Positions 1 through 8,103 of a stretch of DNA of 64,000 nucleotides are shown in pieces. The notes below the pieces were generated by a model. That model did no database searches. It saw only the letters and a program-made list of their open reading frames with translations, and was not told where the DNA came from. Location of the stretch: positions 62,001 through 126,000 of the forward strand of contig JBAZWV010000002.1 in NCBI GenBank assembly GCA_041660225.1. Direction: 5' to 3'. Within the stretch, counting starts at the first letter, position 1. The number at the start of each line of letters is the position of its first letter. This DNA comes from JBAZWV01 sp041660225 (lineage in GTDB: Bacteria > Patescibacteriota > Patescibacteriia > 2-12-FULL-60-25). A program made the position numbers and the translations under genes.

Positions 1-197
1 TTGATATCCTGTCGGATGAATTCGAAATCTGGATTTTTCAGCAGCGCATCGATATTTGATTCCTGTGACGTCAAAAAGTTATCGACACAAATGACGCGCG
101 CGTTCGCAAGCAACTTCTCGCACAAATGCGATCCGAGGAATCCCGCTCCGCCGGTGACGAGGATGTTCTTTTTGTCGAAAATGGGGACGGCAGGCAT
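1..197 (-). CDS. NAD-dependent epimerase/dehydratase, N-terminal part (cut by window edge)
   Basis: Only the first 65 residues lie in the window; the gene runs off the left edge. The start MPAVPIFDKK is followed by a Rossmann GGAGFLGSHL dinucleotide motif and the acidic residue of VDNF, as in the extended SDR nucleotide-sugar epimerases and UDP-glucuronate decarboxylases. The visible part closely resembles the N-terminus of the next gene upstream (both read NIDxLLxxPxFEF after the first strand), so the two are tandem paralogues. It starts 3 bases after that gene's stop codon and is probably in the same operon. The exact sugar substrate cannot be told from this fragment. Confidence 0.8.
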   Translation of the reverse strand, partial: MPAVPIFDKKNILVTGGAGFLGSHLCEKLLANARVICVDNFLTSQESNIDALLKNPDFEFIRQDI

Positions 198-200
198 AGG

Positions 201-1208
201 CTAGAAGGTCAGTAATTGACGGTGTGAATTGGCGTAATCGATCATTTTTTTCAACCCGTCCTCCAAGCGGACGAGCGGGACCCATCCAAGGATCTCACGC
301 GCGAGCGTAACATCCGGAAGTCCTGCCTCCAACCCGGATACGACAGGCTCAAAACGGATACGGGAATCGGAATTCGTAATCTGCAACACTTTTTGCGCGA
401 CATTCACGAGGCGAACATTTACGTCCGATCCAAGGTTCACGAGTGTCACATCAACAGGCGTTGCCATGAGACGCATCATTCCATCGATGATATCGCTCAC
501 ATACGACAACGAAATATGCGTATCCTCGTTTCCCGTGAGCACGATATCCTTGTGTTCCAGAGCGGACAACACGATGTCCGGAATCATGTTGCCATCAAAA
601 ATCTTCATGCGCGGTCCATAGGTGCGGAAAATGCGCGCGATCTTGATATCAAGACCGTATACATCGGCGTACGTCTGCATGATCGCTTCGGAAAATCGCT
701 TTCCTTCGTCGTACGCTCCGCGCGTCGTCAGGTGATCCAATCGGCACTCATCCGTTTCTTTCACGAACTCACGATCTTCCCGACGTCCTCCATATAACAC
801 GGACGAAGACGCATAGAGCACCTTCGCATGATTCGATACGGCGAGATCGAGAACGTTCTTCACGCCGATGGAATTCGTCAGAACCGTTGCGATCTTAAAA
901 TCATCGAAGTGTCGTTTTGAAATCGGACACGCAAGATGATAAATCTCCTGGATTCCCTGAAACCGAATCTTAAAACGCTCAAGCTCCGGAAACGCGAGCG
1001 GGTCGAACGGTTGCGTGATGTCGTGATTGATAAATTCAAAATGCGGATCGCGCAACAAATGATCGATGTTCGCCACCGTGCTCGTAATGAAGTTATCGAG
1101 ACAAATGACGTTCGCTTCTTTTACCAACCGGTCGCACAGATGCGATCCCATAAAACCGGCGCCGCCGGTGACGAGAACGGTCCTCCGTTCAAACAACTGT
1201 TCGGCCAT
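201..1208 (-). CDS. NAD-dependent epimerase/dehydratase (UDP-glucuronate decarboxylase-like)
   Basis: This 335-residue extended SDR has a GGAGFMGSHL cofactor loop near residue 15 and a catalytic YDEGK (YxxxK) motif near residue 165. It also has the RIFRTYGPRM stretch typical of the dTDP-glucose dehydratase and UDP-xylose synthase branch. It should act in the cytoplasm on a nucleotide-linked sugar, probably a 4-keto intermediate step. It starts 3 bases after the GtrA gene and is followed 3 bases later by a paralogue, so the three form an operon. The start MAEQLFERR is the first methionine before the Rossmann strand. UDP-xylose synthase is the best guess, but a 4,6-dehydratase or 4-epimerase is possible. 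Confidence 0.82.
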   Translation of the reverse strand: MAEQLFERRTVLVTGGAGFMGSHLCDRLVKEANVICLDNFITSTVANIDHLLRDPHFEFINHDITQPFDPLAFPELERFKIRFQGIQEIYHLACPISKRHFDDFKIATVLTNSIGVKNVLDLAVSNHAKVLYASSSVLYGGRREDREFVKETDECRLDHLTTRGAYDEGKRFSEAIMQTYADVYGLDIKIARIFRTYGPRMKIFDGNMIPDIVLSALEHKDIVLTGNEDTHISLSYVSDIIDGMMRLMATPVDVTLVNLGSDVNVRLVNVAQKVLQITNSDSRIRFEPVVSGLEAGLPDVTLAREILGWVPLVRLEDGLKKMIDYANSHRQLLTF

Positions 1209-1211
1209 AGA

Positions 1212-1658
1212 TTATGGCGATTGTACCACGTCAGCCTTTCGCTTGTATGGATTGTTGTGGAACGTGAACAATCGGTGCGCCGTAAAGGTAAAAAAGGCGC
1301 CCAGCATGGCACCCAAGACCAACACGAGAAAGTCGTACAGTCCAAAGACGTCGTGCGCGAAGTAAAAGAAAACGACGTCGAGCAAGCTTGCGACGGCGAC
1401 CACACCAACATACCGCTGCGCAGATCCCCGGCTCGGTGCCTGGTGCGTAAACGTCCACAGGCGATGAAGCGTGTAGTTATACATCATCGAAATCGAAAGC
1501 GCGGCGGCATTTTGCAATGAACGCGGACCATCCATCCAAAGGAGACGGGACAACAGCGCATAGACACCGGCTTTCACCAAAAAGGAAGAACTCCCAACAA
1601 GAAGGAACCGAAAAATCATCTTCCACTCCTGCTGTATGAAAGCCGCGATCTTGTTCAT
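1212..1658 (-). CDS. GtrA-like membrane protein
   Basis: This 148-residue protein has four hydrophobic segments and the two short repeated signatures of the GtrA family (YNYTLHRLWTF near residue 60 and FTFTAHRLFTF near 125). GtrA proteins are small inner-membrane proteins linked to moving lipid-linked sugars across the membrane or to cell-wall glycan decoration. It is first in an operon with two NAD-dependent epimerases and has its own leaderless-type promoter; no ribosome site precedes the ATG. The substrate is not predictable from sequence. Confidence 0.85.
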   Translation of the reverse strand: MNKIAAFIQQEWKMIFRFLLVGSSSFLVKAGVYALLSRLLWMDGPRSLQNAAALSISMMYNYTLHRLWTFTHQAPSRGSAQRYVGVVAVASLLDVVFFYFAHDVFGLYDFLVLVLGAMLGAFFTFTAHRLFTFHNNPYKRKADVVQSP

Positions 1659-1666
1659 AAGATCAG

Positions 1667-1695
1667 ATTCTATCCCATCGGTCGGGACTACACAA
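1667..1695 (-). promoter_or_regulatory. Promoter of the GtrA-epimerase operon
   Basis: Minus strand: TTGTGT, 17-base spacer, TAGAAT. The -10 box ends 8 bases before the GtrA ATG, so the transcript would be leaderless or nearly so. Confidence 0.55.
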
Positions 1696-1729
1696 AAGAC
1701 CCAAGATATGACAGGATAGCCTCAATTCT

Positions 1730-3103
1730 ATGTACCGATTCGGAATCCATTTTAAACGGTTCCTCTTGGTGGCCGGAGACGTCGCCATCTACCAGTTGGC
1801 CCTCGTCCTCATGCTGTGGCTTCGCTACGGCAGTGTCAGTGCGCGCGACTGGGAACTCCATGCCCCTCCGTTTGCGATTGTGAGCGGGCTCTGGATCATC
1901 GGTTCCTATGTCGCCGGATTGTACGACCTGCATCAGATGAAAAACGGCGTGAGATTCTTCCGGCTCTATCTCGAAGGGATGATGGCAAACCTCGCGATCG
2001 CGTTCGCGTTCTTCTATCTCGTGACGATCTTCGGAGTAACGCCGCGTACGAACCTCTTTTTGTACTTCGCCATCGTGTTACTGCTCGGATACGGCTGGCG
2101 CCTCATCTACAATCACACGCTCGTCACCGCGCTCTTCAAAAATCGCCTCCTTTTTATCGGCACGGCGCAGGATGCGGTCAAGATCAAAAATCTCGTCGAC
2201 AAATCCGGATTTGGTTTTGAACTTGTCGCCGTGACAGAAACATCCCCAACCGAACGCTTCAAAGATGATCGCATCACGTGGTACGGATCTCTCGACCGTC
2301 TCGAAGAAGCCCTTCGGGAACAACGCATCAATACAATCTTGCTCGGTCAGGAACCGGACACGGTCCCGGGTCTGCGCGACGCGCTGTACCGTACGCTCTT
2401 CCATCCGGTAACGCTCTTGGATCGAACGGCGCTCGAAGAAACAACGACGGGACGCGTGCCACTCGAATACGTTTCGCAAACGTGGTTTTTGGAACATCTC
2501 CGCGAACATGAAAAAACCTGGTACGAAGGAATGAAACGTCTCATCGATATCATTCTTTCGATTCCCATTGGTCTCGTGACTCTTTTCTTTTTCCCGTTCG
2601 TCGCCCTCGCAATCAAGCTGTCGTCAAAAGGTCCGGTTCTCTACTCGCAGATACGCGTCGGTAAAATGGGGAAATTATTTACGATCTGGAAATTCCGCAC
2701 CATGCGACAGGATGCGGAAGTCGAAGGCAAACCGCAATTCGCATCAAAAGGAGATCCGCGGATTACGAGCGTGGGGAAATTTCTGCGCGCCTCGCGATTG
2801 GATGAGCTTCCGCAAATCTGGAACGTTGTCCGCGGTGATATGTCGCTCATCGGTCCGCGTCCGGAGCGTCCGGAATTCGTCGAAGAGCTGACGCGTCAAA
2901 TGCCGTACTACGCGCTCCGCCATCTCACACGCCCCGGTCTCACCGGTTGGGCACAGGTCAAATTCCCCTATGCCGGAACGCTCGAAGACAACCTCAAAAA
3001 ATTACAATTCGATCTGTACTACATCAAACATCGCTCGCTCTTGCTCGATCTCGCGATTCTCTTAAAGACGGTCGGCATCGTCCTTCGACGACAGGGAACG
3101 TAA
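1730..3103 (+). CDS. Undecaprenyl-phosphate sugar phosphotransferase (initiating glycosyltransferase)
   Basis: This 457-residue polyprenyl glycosylphosphotransferase starts a polysaccharide repeat unit by moving a sugar-1-phosphate from a nucleotide sugar to undecaprenyl phosphate at the inner membrane. The N-terminus has four to five membrane segments (residues 10-125), followed by a CoA-binding-like Rossmann region (135-235). The C-terminal catalytic domain starts with KRLIDI near 269 and carries KFRTMR (321-326), DELPQIWNV (from 358) and GPRPERPEF (375-383). This is the full WbaP/WcaJ-type architecture. Its last 42 bases overlap the 3' end of the convergent glycosyltransferase gene. The transferred sugar is not predictable. 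Confidence 0.92.
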   Translation: MYRFGIHFKRFLLVAGDVAIYQLALVLMLWLRYGSVSARDWELHAPPFAIVSGLWIIGSYVAGLYDLHQMKNGVRFFRLYLEGMMANLAIAFAFFYLVTIFGVTPRTNLFLYFAIVLLLGYGWRLIYNHTLVTALFKNRLLFIGTAQDAVKIKNLVDKSGFGFELVAVTETSPTERFKDDRITWYGSLDRLEEALREQRINTILLGQEPDTVPGLRDALYRTLFHPVTLLDRTALEETTTGRVPLEYVSQTWFLEHLREHEKTWYEGMKRLIDIILSIPIGLVTLFFFPFVALAIKLSSKGPVLYSQIRVGKMGKLFTIWKFRTMRQDAEVEGKPQFASKGDPRITSVGKFLRASRLDELPQIWNVVRGDMSLIGPRPERPEFVEELTRQMPYYALRHLTRPGLTGWAQVKFPYAGTLEDNLKKLQFDLYYIKHRSLLLDLAILLKTVGIVLRRQGT

Positions 3104-3802
3104 CGCGAGACGGGTGCGCAAATTGAAGATCGCGCTAATGACGCTCTTGAATGAACGCCATCCAAGCGCTTTGGACGCACCCGGTCTTGGTTGAATACGA
3201 ATCGGAACAACAATATAGGAACGCTTTTTGCGAAGGAGCGTAATCAAAATTTCAGCCGCGTACGCAAACCCTTCCGTCTTCGGCAACGCCTCACGTAAAT
3301 CTGAACTGCGATACACGTTGATCCCGTTGTAGTACGGCATGCCATGCCAAAACAAAATGTTGAGCGCGAGCGTGTACGTCCGCGACAACAGTTGGCGATA
3401 CAATGAACGCACTTCTGGATTGGACGTGTACGACACGACCATGTCCGCCTTTCCGATCTGCCGGAAAATCTCCGGGAACGATGCGCTGTCATTTTCGTTA
3501 TCTCCCGGAATCATCATCACGTATTCCTTCGACGCGAGAAGCGCGGCGCTGCGGAATTTTTCTCCGAGGCGTTGATACCCGTCAAAATGCACGGGCTTGA
3601 TTCGTGGTTCCGTCTCTGCAAGTCGTCGCGCAATATCCACGGTCCCGTCGTGTTTCAAATCACGATCGAGACATGTCATCACGAGAATCTCATAATCCTC
3701 AATCCCCGCTTCCGCCAGCGCCGTCCGCGCGCCATGAATTGCGCCCTCGATATTCAGAGCTTCATTCAGTGCCGGCATGATAATGGTGAGCGAGGCGGGC
3801 AT
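3062..3802 (-). CDS. Family 2 glycosyltransferase
   Basis: The 246-residue protein opens with SLTIIMPALNEALNIE, the nucleotide-binding start of GT-A fold family 2 enzymes, and is in the range of dolichol-phosphate mannose synthase-type proteins but has no C-terminal membrane helices. The usual VDDGS acidic loop is replaced by VMTCLDRDLKHDGT, and the metal-binding site appears as PGDNEND near residue 100. It probably adds a sugar to a lipid-linked precursor in the cytoplasm. It has its own leaderless-type promoter, and its 3' end overlaps the initiating transferase gene by 42 bases. Donor and acceptor are unknown. Confidence 0.8.
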   Translation of the reverse strand: MPASLTIIMPALNEALNIEGAIHGARTALAEAGIEDYEILVMTCLDRDLKHDGTVDIARRLAETEPRIKPVHFDGYQRLGEKFRSAALLASKEYVMMIPGDNENDSASFPEIFRQIGKADMVVSYTSNPEVRSLYRQLLSRTYTLALNILFWHGMPYYNGINVYRSSDLREALPKTEGFAYAAEILITLLRKKRSYIVVPIRIQPRPGASKALGWRSFKSVISAIFNLRTRLALRSLSSKDDADRL

Positions 3803-3811
3803 TTGTTGGCA

Positions 3812-3840
3812 ATCCTACAGAAAAGCGCTTTTCTAAGCAA
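3812..3840 (-). promoter_or_regulatory. Promoter with palindromic spacer, upstream of family 2 glycosyltransferase
   Basis: Minus strand: TTGCTT, 17 bases, TAGGAT. The perfect 16-base palindrome AGAAAAGCGCTTTTCT (3819-3834) fills the spacer. The -10 box ends 9 bases before the ATG at 3802, so the start is leaderless or nearly so. Confidence 0.5.
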
Positions 3841-3843
3841 GGG

Positions 3844-4680
3844 CTAGAGTGCCAACAGAAGAATCCCCGTTCCGCATAAGACGAATGCCGTGATTTTGAG
3901 AATGAGATGTTTTTCGGCGAACACAGCATGTCCGAGCAGGACAGACATAAATACACCGGTCGTTCGTTTTACGGCGACGAGAACTGAAGGCACACCGAAA
4001 AGCAAACTCAACGCATCGAGAATCGAACCGGCTCCCATGAATCCGGCTTGGACCAAACAGAGCGGATGACGAAACAATAAAAATGGGTTCCGCTTGTCCT
4101 TAAAAATCGCCATCGTAATAAAGAAAAGGGCAAGAATTGGCAACACGATCAGTTGTTCGACTTCCGGTGAGTTGAAATGCGTGATGTTGTATTTATAGAG
4201 GCTCGTCGTGAGTACAGCGTTCAATGCGGAAATGACGACAAGCCACGTTCCGTGTTTCGAAAATCCGTGATTCAAAAAGAGAAGTAGCAATGCGAGAACA
4301 ATAAAACAGATGCCCACAAACTGCATCGCATCAATGCGATACGCAAGTGAAAGATCTACGAGGAGCAATCCCGGAATCGTCAGCGTGCGCAAAAACCCGT
4401 AGGTGGAACGGTCTGCGAACTTGATGGCATGGATCGTGACCGTTGCTTGAACGATTTCCAAAACGATGCGTAGCACAAGCGTTGGAAGACTCGCGGCATC
4501 AAAGTGTTGTGATGAAAAACGAATCAGTCCGGAAACCGAAAACATCAAAAATGCAACGGACGCGGTAAGAACTCCATACGTGTACGGCGTTTCGATCCGC
4601 TTCTTCATCTGTGCTTTGCCGATGGATGTGGAAACCTCTTCCAAAGACGTCCCCGCCGCCATCAACGCGATACCCAACAT
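3844..4680 (-). CDS. EamA/DMT-type membrane transporter
   Basis: The 278-residue protein is almost wholly hydrophobic, with about ten predicted helices in two similar halves, as in the drug/metabolite transporter superfamily (EamA domains). The C-terminal half ends with a short KRTTGVF...GHAVFAEKH stretch and a final helix, typical of the second EamA repeat. Members of this family include carriers that move undecaprenyl-phosphate-linked aminosugars, so in this locus it may flip or export a sugar intermediate; that is inference. A TAGACT box lies 10 bases before the ATG, with a weak TTTCCA upstream, so transcription may start right after the preceding terminator. Confidence 0.75.
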   Translation of the reverse strand: MLGIALMAAGTSLEEVSTSIGKAQMKKRIETPYTYGVLTASVAFLMFSVSGLIRFSSQHFDAASLPTLVLRIVLEIVQATVTIHAIKFADRSTYGFLRTLTIPGLLLVDLSLAYRIDAMQFVGICFIVLALLLLFLNHGFSKHGTWLVVISALNAVLTTSLYKYNITHFNSPEVEQLIVLPILALFFITMAIFKDKRNPFLLFRHPLCLVQAGFMGAGSILDALSLLFGVPSVLVAVKRTTGVFMSVLLGHAVFAEKHLILKITAFVLCGTGILLLAL

Positions 4681-4713
4681 GAAGAGAAGTCTATCACGCC
4701 CTGAATATTGATG

Positions 4714-4745
4714 GAAAAGAAAAAGCGCTGACGGGTGTCAGCGCT
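4714..4745 (-). terminator. Intrinsic terminator of the B12-type radical SAM gene
   Basis: A perfect 9-bp stem (AGCGCTGAC 4724-4732 with GTCAGCGCT 4737-4745) and 4-base loop are followed on the minus strand by a T-rich run. It sits 9 bases after the stop codon. Confidence 0.9.
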
Positions 4746-4753
4746 GAGCGTTG

Positions 4754-6598
4754 CTAGATCGACGGCGGACCACCGAGAGTCTGACCAGGTCGATCGTTGC
4801 GATTTTTGAAGATCTTCCGCCACGCAGGTTCGTGAGACGTCGGCTTCTTCAGTTGCTTGAAGGTATCGAGCACCAGATTCTCCCAGAGGTAATGTGCCCG
4901 CTCGCGCAGACTGTACTTCATGGGATACATCCGGCTCGAATGCATGTAGTTCTTCGCGACGGAATACACGCGCACATAGACCGAGGTAAGCGGGAGGTCC
5001 GCGAGGACATCGACCGCGAACCGGGTCACAGGCTTCGCCAGCTTGTTCAGCACGGGATGAAAACTCCCTGCGAAGAAGAGGACGATCGTGCCCAGGAGCG
5101 CCAGATTCTGCTGCTGGAGCTTCTCCTTTTCAGTGAAGCAGTCGAGCGGCGAGACCGTCTGGTAGCTCGCGTGGAGCTTGTCATAGTTACCGTCGAAGTA
5201 ATTGTGTCGCACGGCGTACTCCCCAAGCTGCGTTCCCGCGTACGGAAAGAGGATGGGAAATTCACCGAAGCTCACATTGAGATCGACGTTATACCAGATC
5301 GACTCCTTATCGTAGTCGATCGGCTCCGCGCGGACGCCTGCGTCGAGCAGGATCCCTTGGATATCGATGCGCCGTTGCGCCTCGTCATCCGTCAGAGTTT
5401 TGGCTTCCTGCACGCGTTCTGAAAGTTTTTTCACCTTCATCTTGCGGTGCGGATCCACTTCGGACGCGACCGAGATGATCTTTCCGAGCTGTGCATCGTA
5501 TTCCTCTTGCGAGGCATGGATGTCGGGCAGCGTCGGAGACGGGATCGCCAGGATCGTGTTTGCGAACGTGTGAATCTTGAGCTCGCGGGCGATCTTGAAG
5601 GAGTTCCGCATATCCTCATTCGTCATGTCGCGGATGAGCACGAAGTCACGCGCGAACGCGTTTCCCGACTCGATCGACATGGTGAGCGAGGCAATGCCTG
5701 CCTTCTTGAGCAGCTTGAGCTTGCGCCCATCCGGTTCGTTGACGAGCTCGGCGCGGACGAGGCAGTGGAACGGAAGTCCCACTTCGCGAGGATAGACCTC
5801 GGCGAATTCCTCGAGCCATTCGTCGTCGGTGTTTGGGAACACCGGGAAGACGTCGTCGTAGAACTTGATGAACCGCGTGTCCCAGCGTTCCTTGAGCTCA
5901 CGGAGCTCGGCGCAAAGACGCTCGACGCTGTGACGGGTCAGGATCGGTCCCTTCCCCACGTACATCCCGTTCCACGCATGCTCGAAGCAGTACGTGCACC
6001 GCTTCGGACATCCGCGGCTTGCCATCATCGTGCGCTTGAAGCGCTTGGCGAAGCCCGTGTTCTCGTAGATGAGATCGCGATCCATGAACGGCAGATCGTC
6101 GAGCGCCACCTTTCGGGCGCGGAGATGCTCGGGCTTGATCAGCCACTGCTTATCCAACGTCTTCTTGAGCACGCGTTCAGCGTTCTCCTTTGTGACGATG
6201 TTGTGGATGTTGTCGACCGAGCGGTTGTTTTCCCATCCACGGAGCAGCTCCGGCCATGCATCATCGCACTCTCCGACACCGACGGCGTCGAACGGATGCG
6301 TCCGAATCGTCTGCGGGCTGAAGGTCGCGAATGGACCTCCGATCACCGTCTTGATGCTGGGCACCGCATTTTTGATCGCGGTGTTCGCCTTGAGCAATTC
6401 CTGATGCGAACCCGTGATGGCGCTGAACGCCACAACATCGGGTCCCTTTCGGCGCACGACATCGACGATGTCATCGCGCTCGAGGACCACGAGGTCCGTC
6501 GTCCATCCATGTCGCTTGGCAAGCGCCGAAAGCAACATGATATTCATGGGTTCGGTCATGTCGCCGTCGTCACGCATGGCAAACAACACTTTGGGCAT
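4754..6598 (-). CDS. B12-binding-type radical SAM protein
   Basis: The 614-residue protein begins with a Rossmann domain (residues 1-125) of the B12-binding radical SAM type, with VVAFSAITGS and VIGGPFATF strands. I do not see the DxHxxG cobalamin motif. The radical SAM cluster motif CPKRCTYC uses C197, C201 and C204. A hydrophobic stretch (LALLGTIVLFFAGSFHP) lies in the C-terminal third, suggesting membrane contact. Relatives methylate or rearrange unreactive carbons, and the substrate here is unknown. I start at the ATG at 6598 because GGAGGT sits 8 bases upstream; the reading frame is open for 30 more codons, but those overlap the promoter. It has its own promoter and terminator and looks unlike the neighbouring operons in base use. 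Confidence 0.85.
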   Translation of the reverse strand: MPKVLFAMRDDGDMTEPMNIMLLSALAKRHGWTTDLVVLERDDIVDVVRRKGPDVVAFSAITGSHQELLKANTAIKNAVPSIKTVIGGPFATFSPQTIRTHPFDAVGVGECDDAWPELLRGWENNRSVDNIHNIVTKENAERVLKKTLDKQWLIKPEHLRARKVALDDLPFMDRDLIYENTGFAKRFKRTMMASRGCPKRCTYCFEHAWNGMYVGKGPILTRHSVERLCAELRELKERWDTRFIKFYDDVFPVFPNTDDEWLEEFAEVYPREVGLPFHCLVRAELVNEPDGRKLKLLKKAGIASLTMSIESGNAFARDFVLIRDMTNEDMRNSFKIARELKIHTFANTILAIPSPTLPDIHASQEEYDAQLGKIISVASEVDPHRKMKVKKLSERVQEAKTLTDDEAQRRIDIQGILLDAGVRAEPIDYDKESIWYNVDLNVSFGEFPILFPYAGTQLGEYAVRHNYFDGNYDKLHASYQTVSPLDCFTEKEKLQQQNLALLGTIVLFFAGSFHPVLNKLAKPVTRFAVDVLADLPLTSVYVRVYSVAKNYMHSSRMYPMKYSLRERAHYLWENLVLDTFKQLKKPTSHEPAWRKIFKNRNDRPGQTLGGPPSI

Positions 6599-6659
6599 GA
6601 GAAAGCACCTCCAATCTGGGTTGAATTGAAAAGAACCTAAAGCAAAGAACGATGTGGCG

Positions 6660-6688
6660 ATCTTAGTCTCGACAGATGGAAATGTCAA
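6660..6688 (-). promoter_or_regulatory. Promoter of the B12-type radical SAM gene
   Basis: Minus strand: TTGACA, 17-base spacer, TAAGAT. It gives a leader of about 55 bases that contains a GGAGGT ribosome site at 6606-6611. Confidence 0.8.
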
Positions 6689-6704
6689 TCCATATCATGT
6701 GCTC

Positions 6705-6732
6705 TTGAAAAGAGCGGTCCGTCAGATATAGT
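6705..6732 (+). promoter_or_regulatory. Leaderless promoter of the P-loop kinase gene
   Basis: TTGAAA, 16-base spacer, TATAGT. The -10 box ends 6 bases before the ATG at 6739, which would place the first transcribed base at or next to the start codon. Confidence 0.7.
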
Positions 6733-6738
6733 TAAAAA

Positions 6739-7308
6739 ATGAACCTGATCTTGCTCTATGGGCCGCCGGCCGTGGGGAAATTGACTACGGCAAAAGAACT
6801 CGCAAAACAAACCGGCTATAAACTTTTTCATAATCACCATACGCAAGATATGGTGTATCCCATCTTTGGACACGCATCCCCCGTCGTTGATCGCCTTATA
6901 AAAACAATCAGAATGTCCGTGTTTGAAGAAGCGATGCGTCACGACAAGGATCTCATCTTTACGTTCTGTTTTGAAAATCCTCAACACGTGGATTTTATCA
7001 ACAGCGTGATTGAAAAAGCGAAAGAACTGAACGCAAACGCATTCTTCGTACGGCTCTACTGCTCATTCAGTGAACAAAGCAAACGCGTCGAGGATCCATC
7101 GAGAAAAGCATTTCCGGCAAAATGCCAAACGGTTGAAGTCCTCACATGGGCGTTGAAAGATAAAATAATAGATTCACGGATTGAGTTTATCGGCGATCAT
7201 TTGGAAATAGATACGACGTTCCAACCGGCTCCCCAGGTCGCAGAGTACATTCGATCGCATTATCATCTCCCTGATCGTCCGACAGATATAGAATTCCGAT
7301 ACGAATAA
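6739..7308 (+). CDS. P-loop nucleotide kinase-like protein
   Basis: The 189-residue protein starts with a Walker A loop (GPPAVGKLT, residues 8-16) and resembles the small shikimate-kinase-like or AAA-type P-loop proteins that phosphorylate small molecules. A DLIFTFCFE strand near residue 75 could be Walker B. It is transcribed alone, divergently from the radical SAM gene, from a leaderless promoter with no ribosome site. Its codon use is more AT-rich than that of the Shine-Dalgarno-led neighbours. The substrate is unknown; a role outside glycan synthesis is quite possible. Confidence 0.65.
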   Translation: MNLILLYGPPAVGKLTTAKELAKQTGYKLFHNHHTQDMVYPIFGHASPVVDRLIKTIRMSVFEEAMRHDKDLIFTFCFENPQHVDFINSVIEKAKELNANAFFVRLYCSFSEQSKRVEDPSRKAFPAKCQTVEVLTWALKDKIIDSRIEFIGDHLEIDTTFQPAPQVAEYIRSHYHLPDRPTDIEFRYE

Positions 7309-7331
7309 TAAAAAAGACGGCGAGTGCCGTC
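7302..7331 (-). terminator. Intrinsic terminator of the HxD...H...R protein gene
   Basis: A 6-bp GC-rich stem (GACGGC 7316-7321 with GCCGTC 7326-7331) and a 4-base loop are followed on the minus strand by T6 and a T-rich tail. It works in the minus direction only; there is no T-run on the plus side. Confidence 0.85.
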
Positions 7332-7358
7332 GAGAGAAGAATGAACAGCGTCCGTCTT

Positions 7359-8003
7359 TCACGTCCGATGGGCCATGAATTCAGAACGAGCGGGATGAAT
7401 CGGTCCCGTCGGCTTGATGCCAAGGGAATTTATCGTATAACCCTCGTACCAAGGTGCATCGCTTGGCATCGAGATACGAACGAATTGACGACGCGTCGTG
7501 GACTCGAGAAGCAAGGGTTCGTGGACCGTTAACGGTTCCAGCCAGTATGCGTGGCCTCCGACCATCGGTACTTCACAGCCCGGATCACATTGTTCTGCGA
7601 GATGGGCGCAGTCTCCGTTCGGCTTGGGCCATCCGCGAAACTCCTGTGAATAGGCCCGGCAGCCCAGGTGGCTCGAAGCGATGATCATCCCCTTCGCTCC
7701 CCAACCGCCTCCCCAGCCTCCGGCTCGACCGTCAGGACCGATGCCGTCGACATGCAGACCTGGTCTGCGATGCGTTTCGCCCGCTTCGACTTCGGCTTCG
7801 TCGATCGTGAGATAGGCAACACCGGGAAGACGCGGAGCGAACGCGCAAAGCCCCTCGATCGGTTTGCGCCATACCGCGTATTCCTCTGGGATCGTCCCGA
7901 CCGGATCTTCGATCCGGAAGGGCATCATCATGATCCGGATGCCGGAAAAAGGCGGAAAAGAGGCGGGACCGAGATCCCGTATATTGCTCTGAAACGTATT
8001 CAT
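7359..8003 (-). CDS. Unrecognised protein with a possible HxD...H...R metal site
   Basis: I do not recognise this 214-residue protein with confidence. It contains H84-V-D86, a glycine/tryptophan-rich stretch (residues 92-103), H161 and arginines at 171-176. The order HxD, distal H, then R is that of the double-stranded beta-helix iron and 2-oxoglutarate oxygenases, so a non-haem iron oxygenase is a reasonable guess. Several cysteines (115, 132, 139, 143) and proline-rich loops suggest a compact soluble protein. The ATG at 8003 is chosen because AGGAGGT lies 4 bases upstream; a GTG two codons earlier is possible. It is a single-gene unit with its own promoter and terminator. Confidence 0.6.
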   Translation of the reverse strand: MNTFQSNIRDLGPASFPPFSGIRIMMMPFRIEDPVGTIPEEYAVWRKPIEGLCAFAPRLPGVAYLTIDEAEVEAGETHRRPGLHVDGIGPDGRAGGWGGGWGAKGMIIASSHLGCRAYSQEFRGWPKPNGDCAHLAEQCDPGCEVPMVGGHAYWLEPLTVHEPLLLESTTRRQFVRISMPSDAPWYEGYTINSLGIKPTGPIHPARSEFMAHRT

Positions 8004-8022
8004 GTACACCTCCTAATATCAG

Positions 8023-8051
8023 GTATTACGGGCTTTCTCCGAAAAAGTCAA
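8023..8051 (-). promoter_or_regulatory. Promoter of the HxD...H...R protein gene
   Basis: Minus strand: TTGACT, 17-base spacer, TAATAC. The leader is only about 13 bases and is mostly the AGGAGGT ribosome site. Confidence 0.7.
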
Positions 8052-8069
8052 TATCACTAATATTGAAAT

Positions 8070-8095
8070 AAAAAAAACGTCACCGAGAGATGACG
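8070..8095 (-). terminator. Intrinsic terminator of the Nudix gene
   Basis: A CGTCA/TGACG stem (8078-8082 with 8091-8095) is followed on the minus strand by an unbroken run of eight T. It ends 8 bases after the Nudix stop codon. Confidence 0.8.
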
Positions 8096-8103
8096 AATAG
8101 AAA

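Noticed and set aside
3819..3834. Palindrome as a terminator
   Set aside because: It has no GC-rich stem or T-run of terminator type, and it fits exactly between a -35 and a -10 box.
5447..6640. Long plus-strand open frame opposite the B12-type radical SAM gene
   Set aside because: It is antisense to a gene with a clear cluster motif, ribosome site, promoter and terminator; its residue mix (very rich in Arg, His and Asp) is that of a shadow frame.
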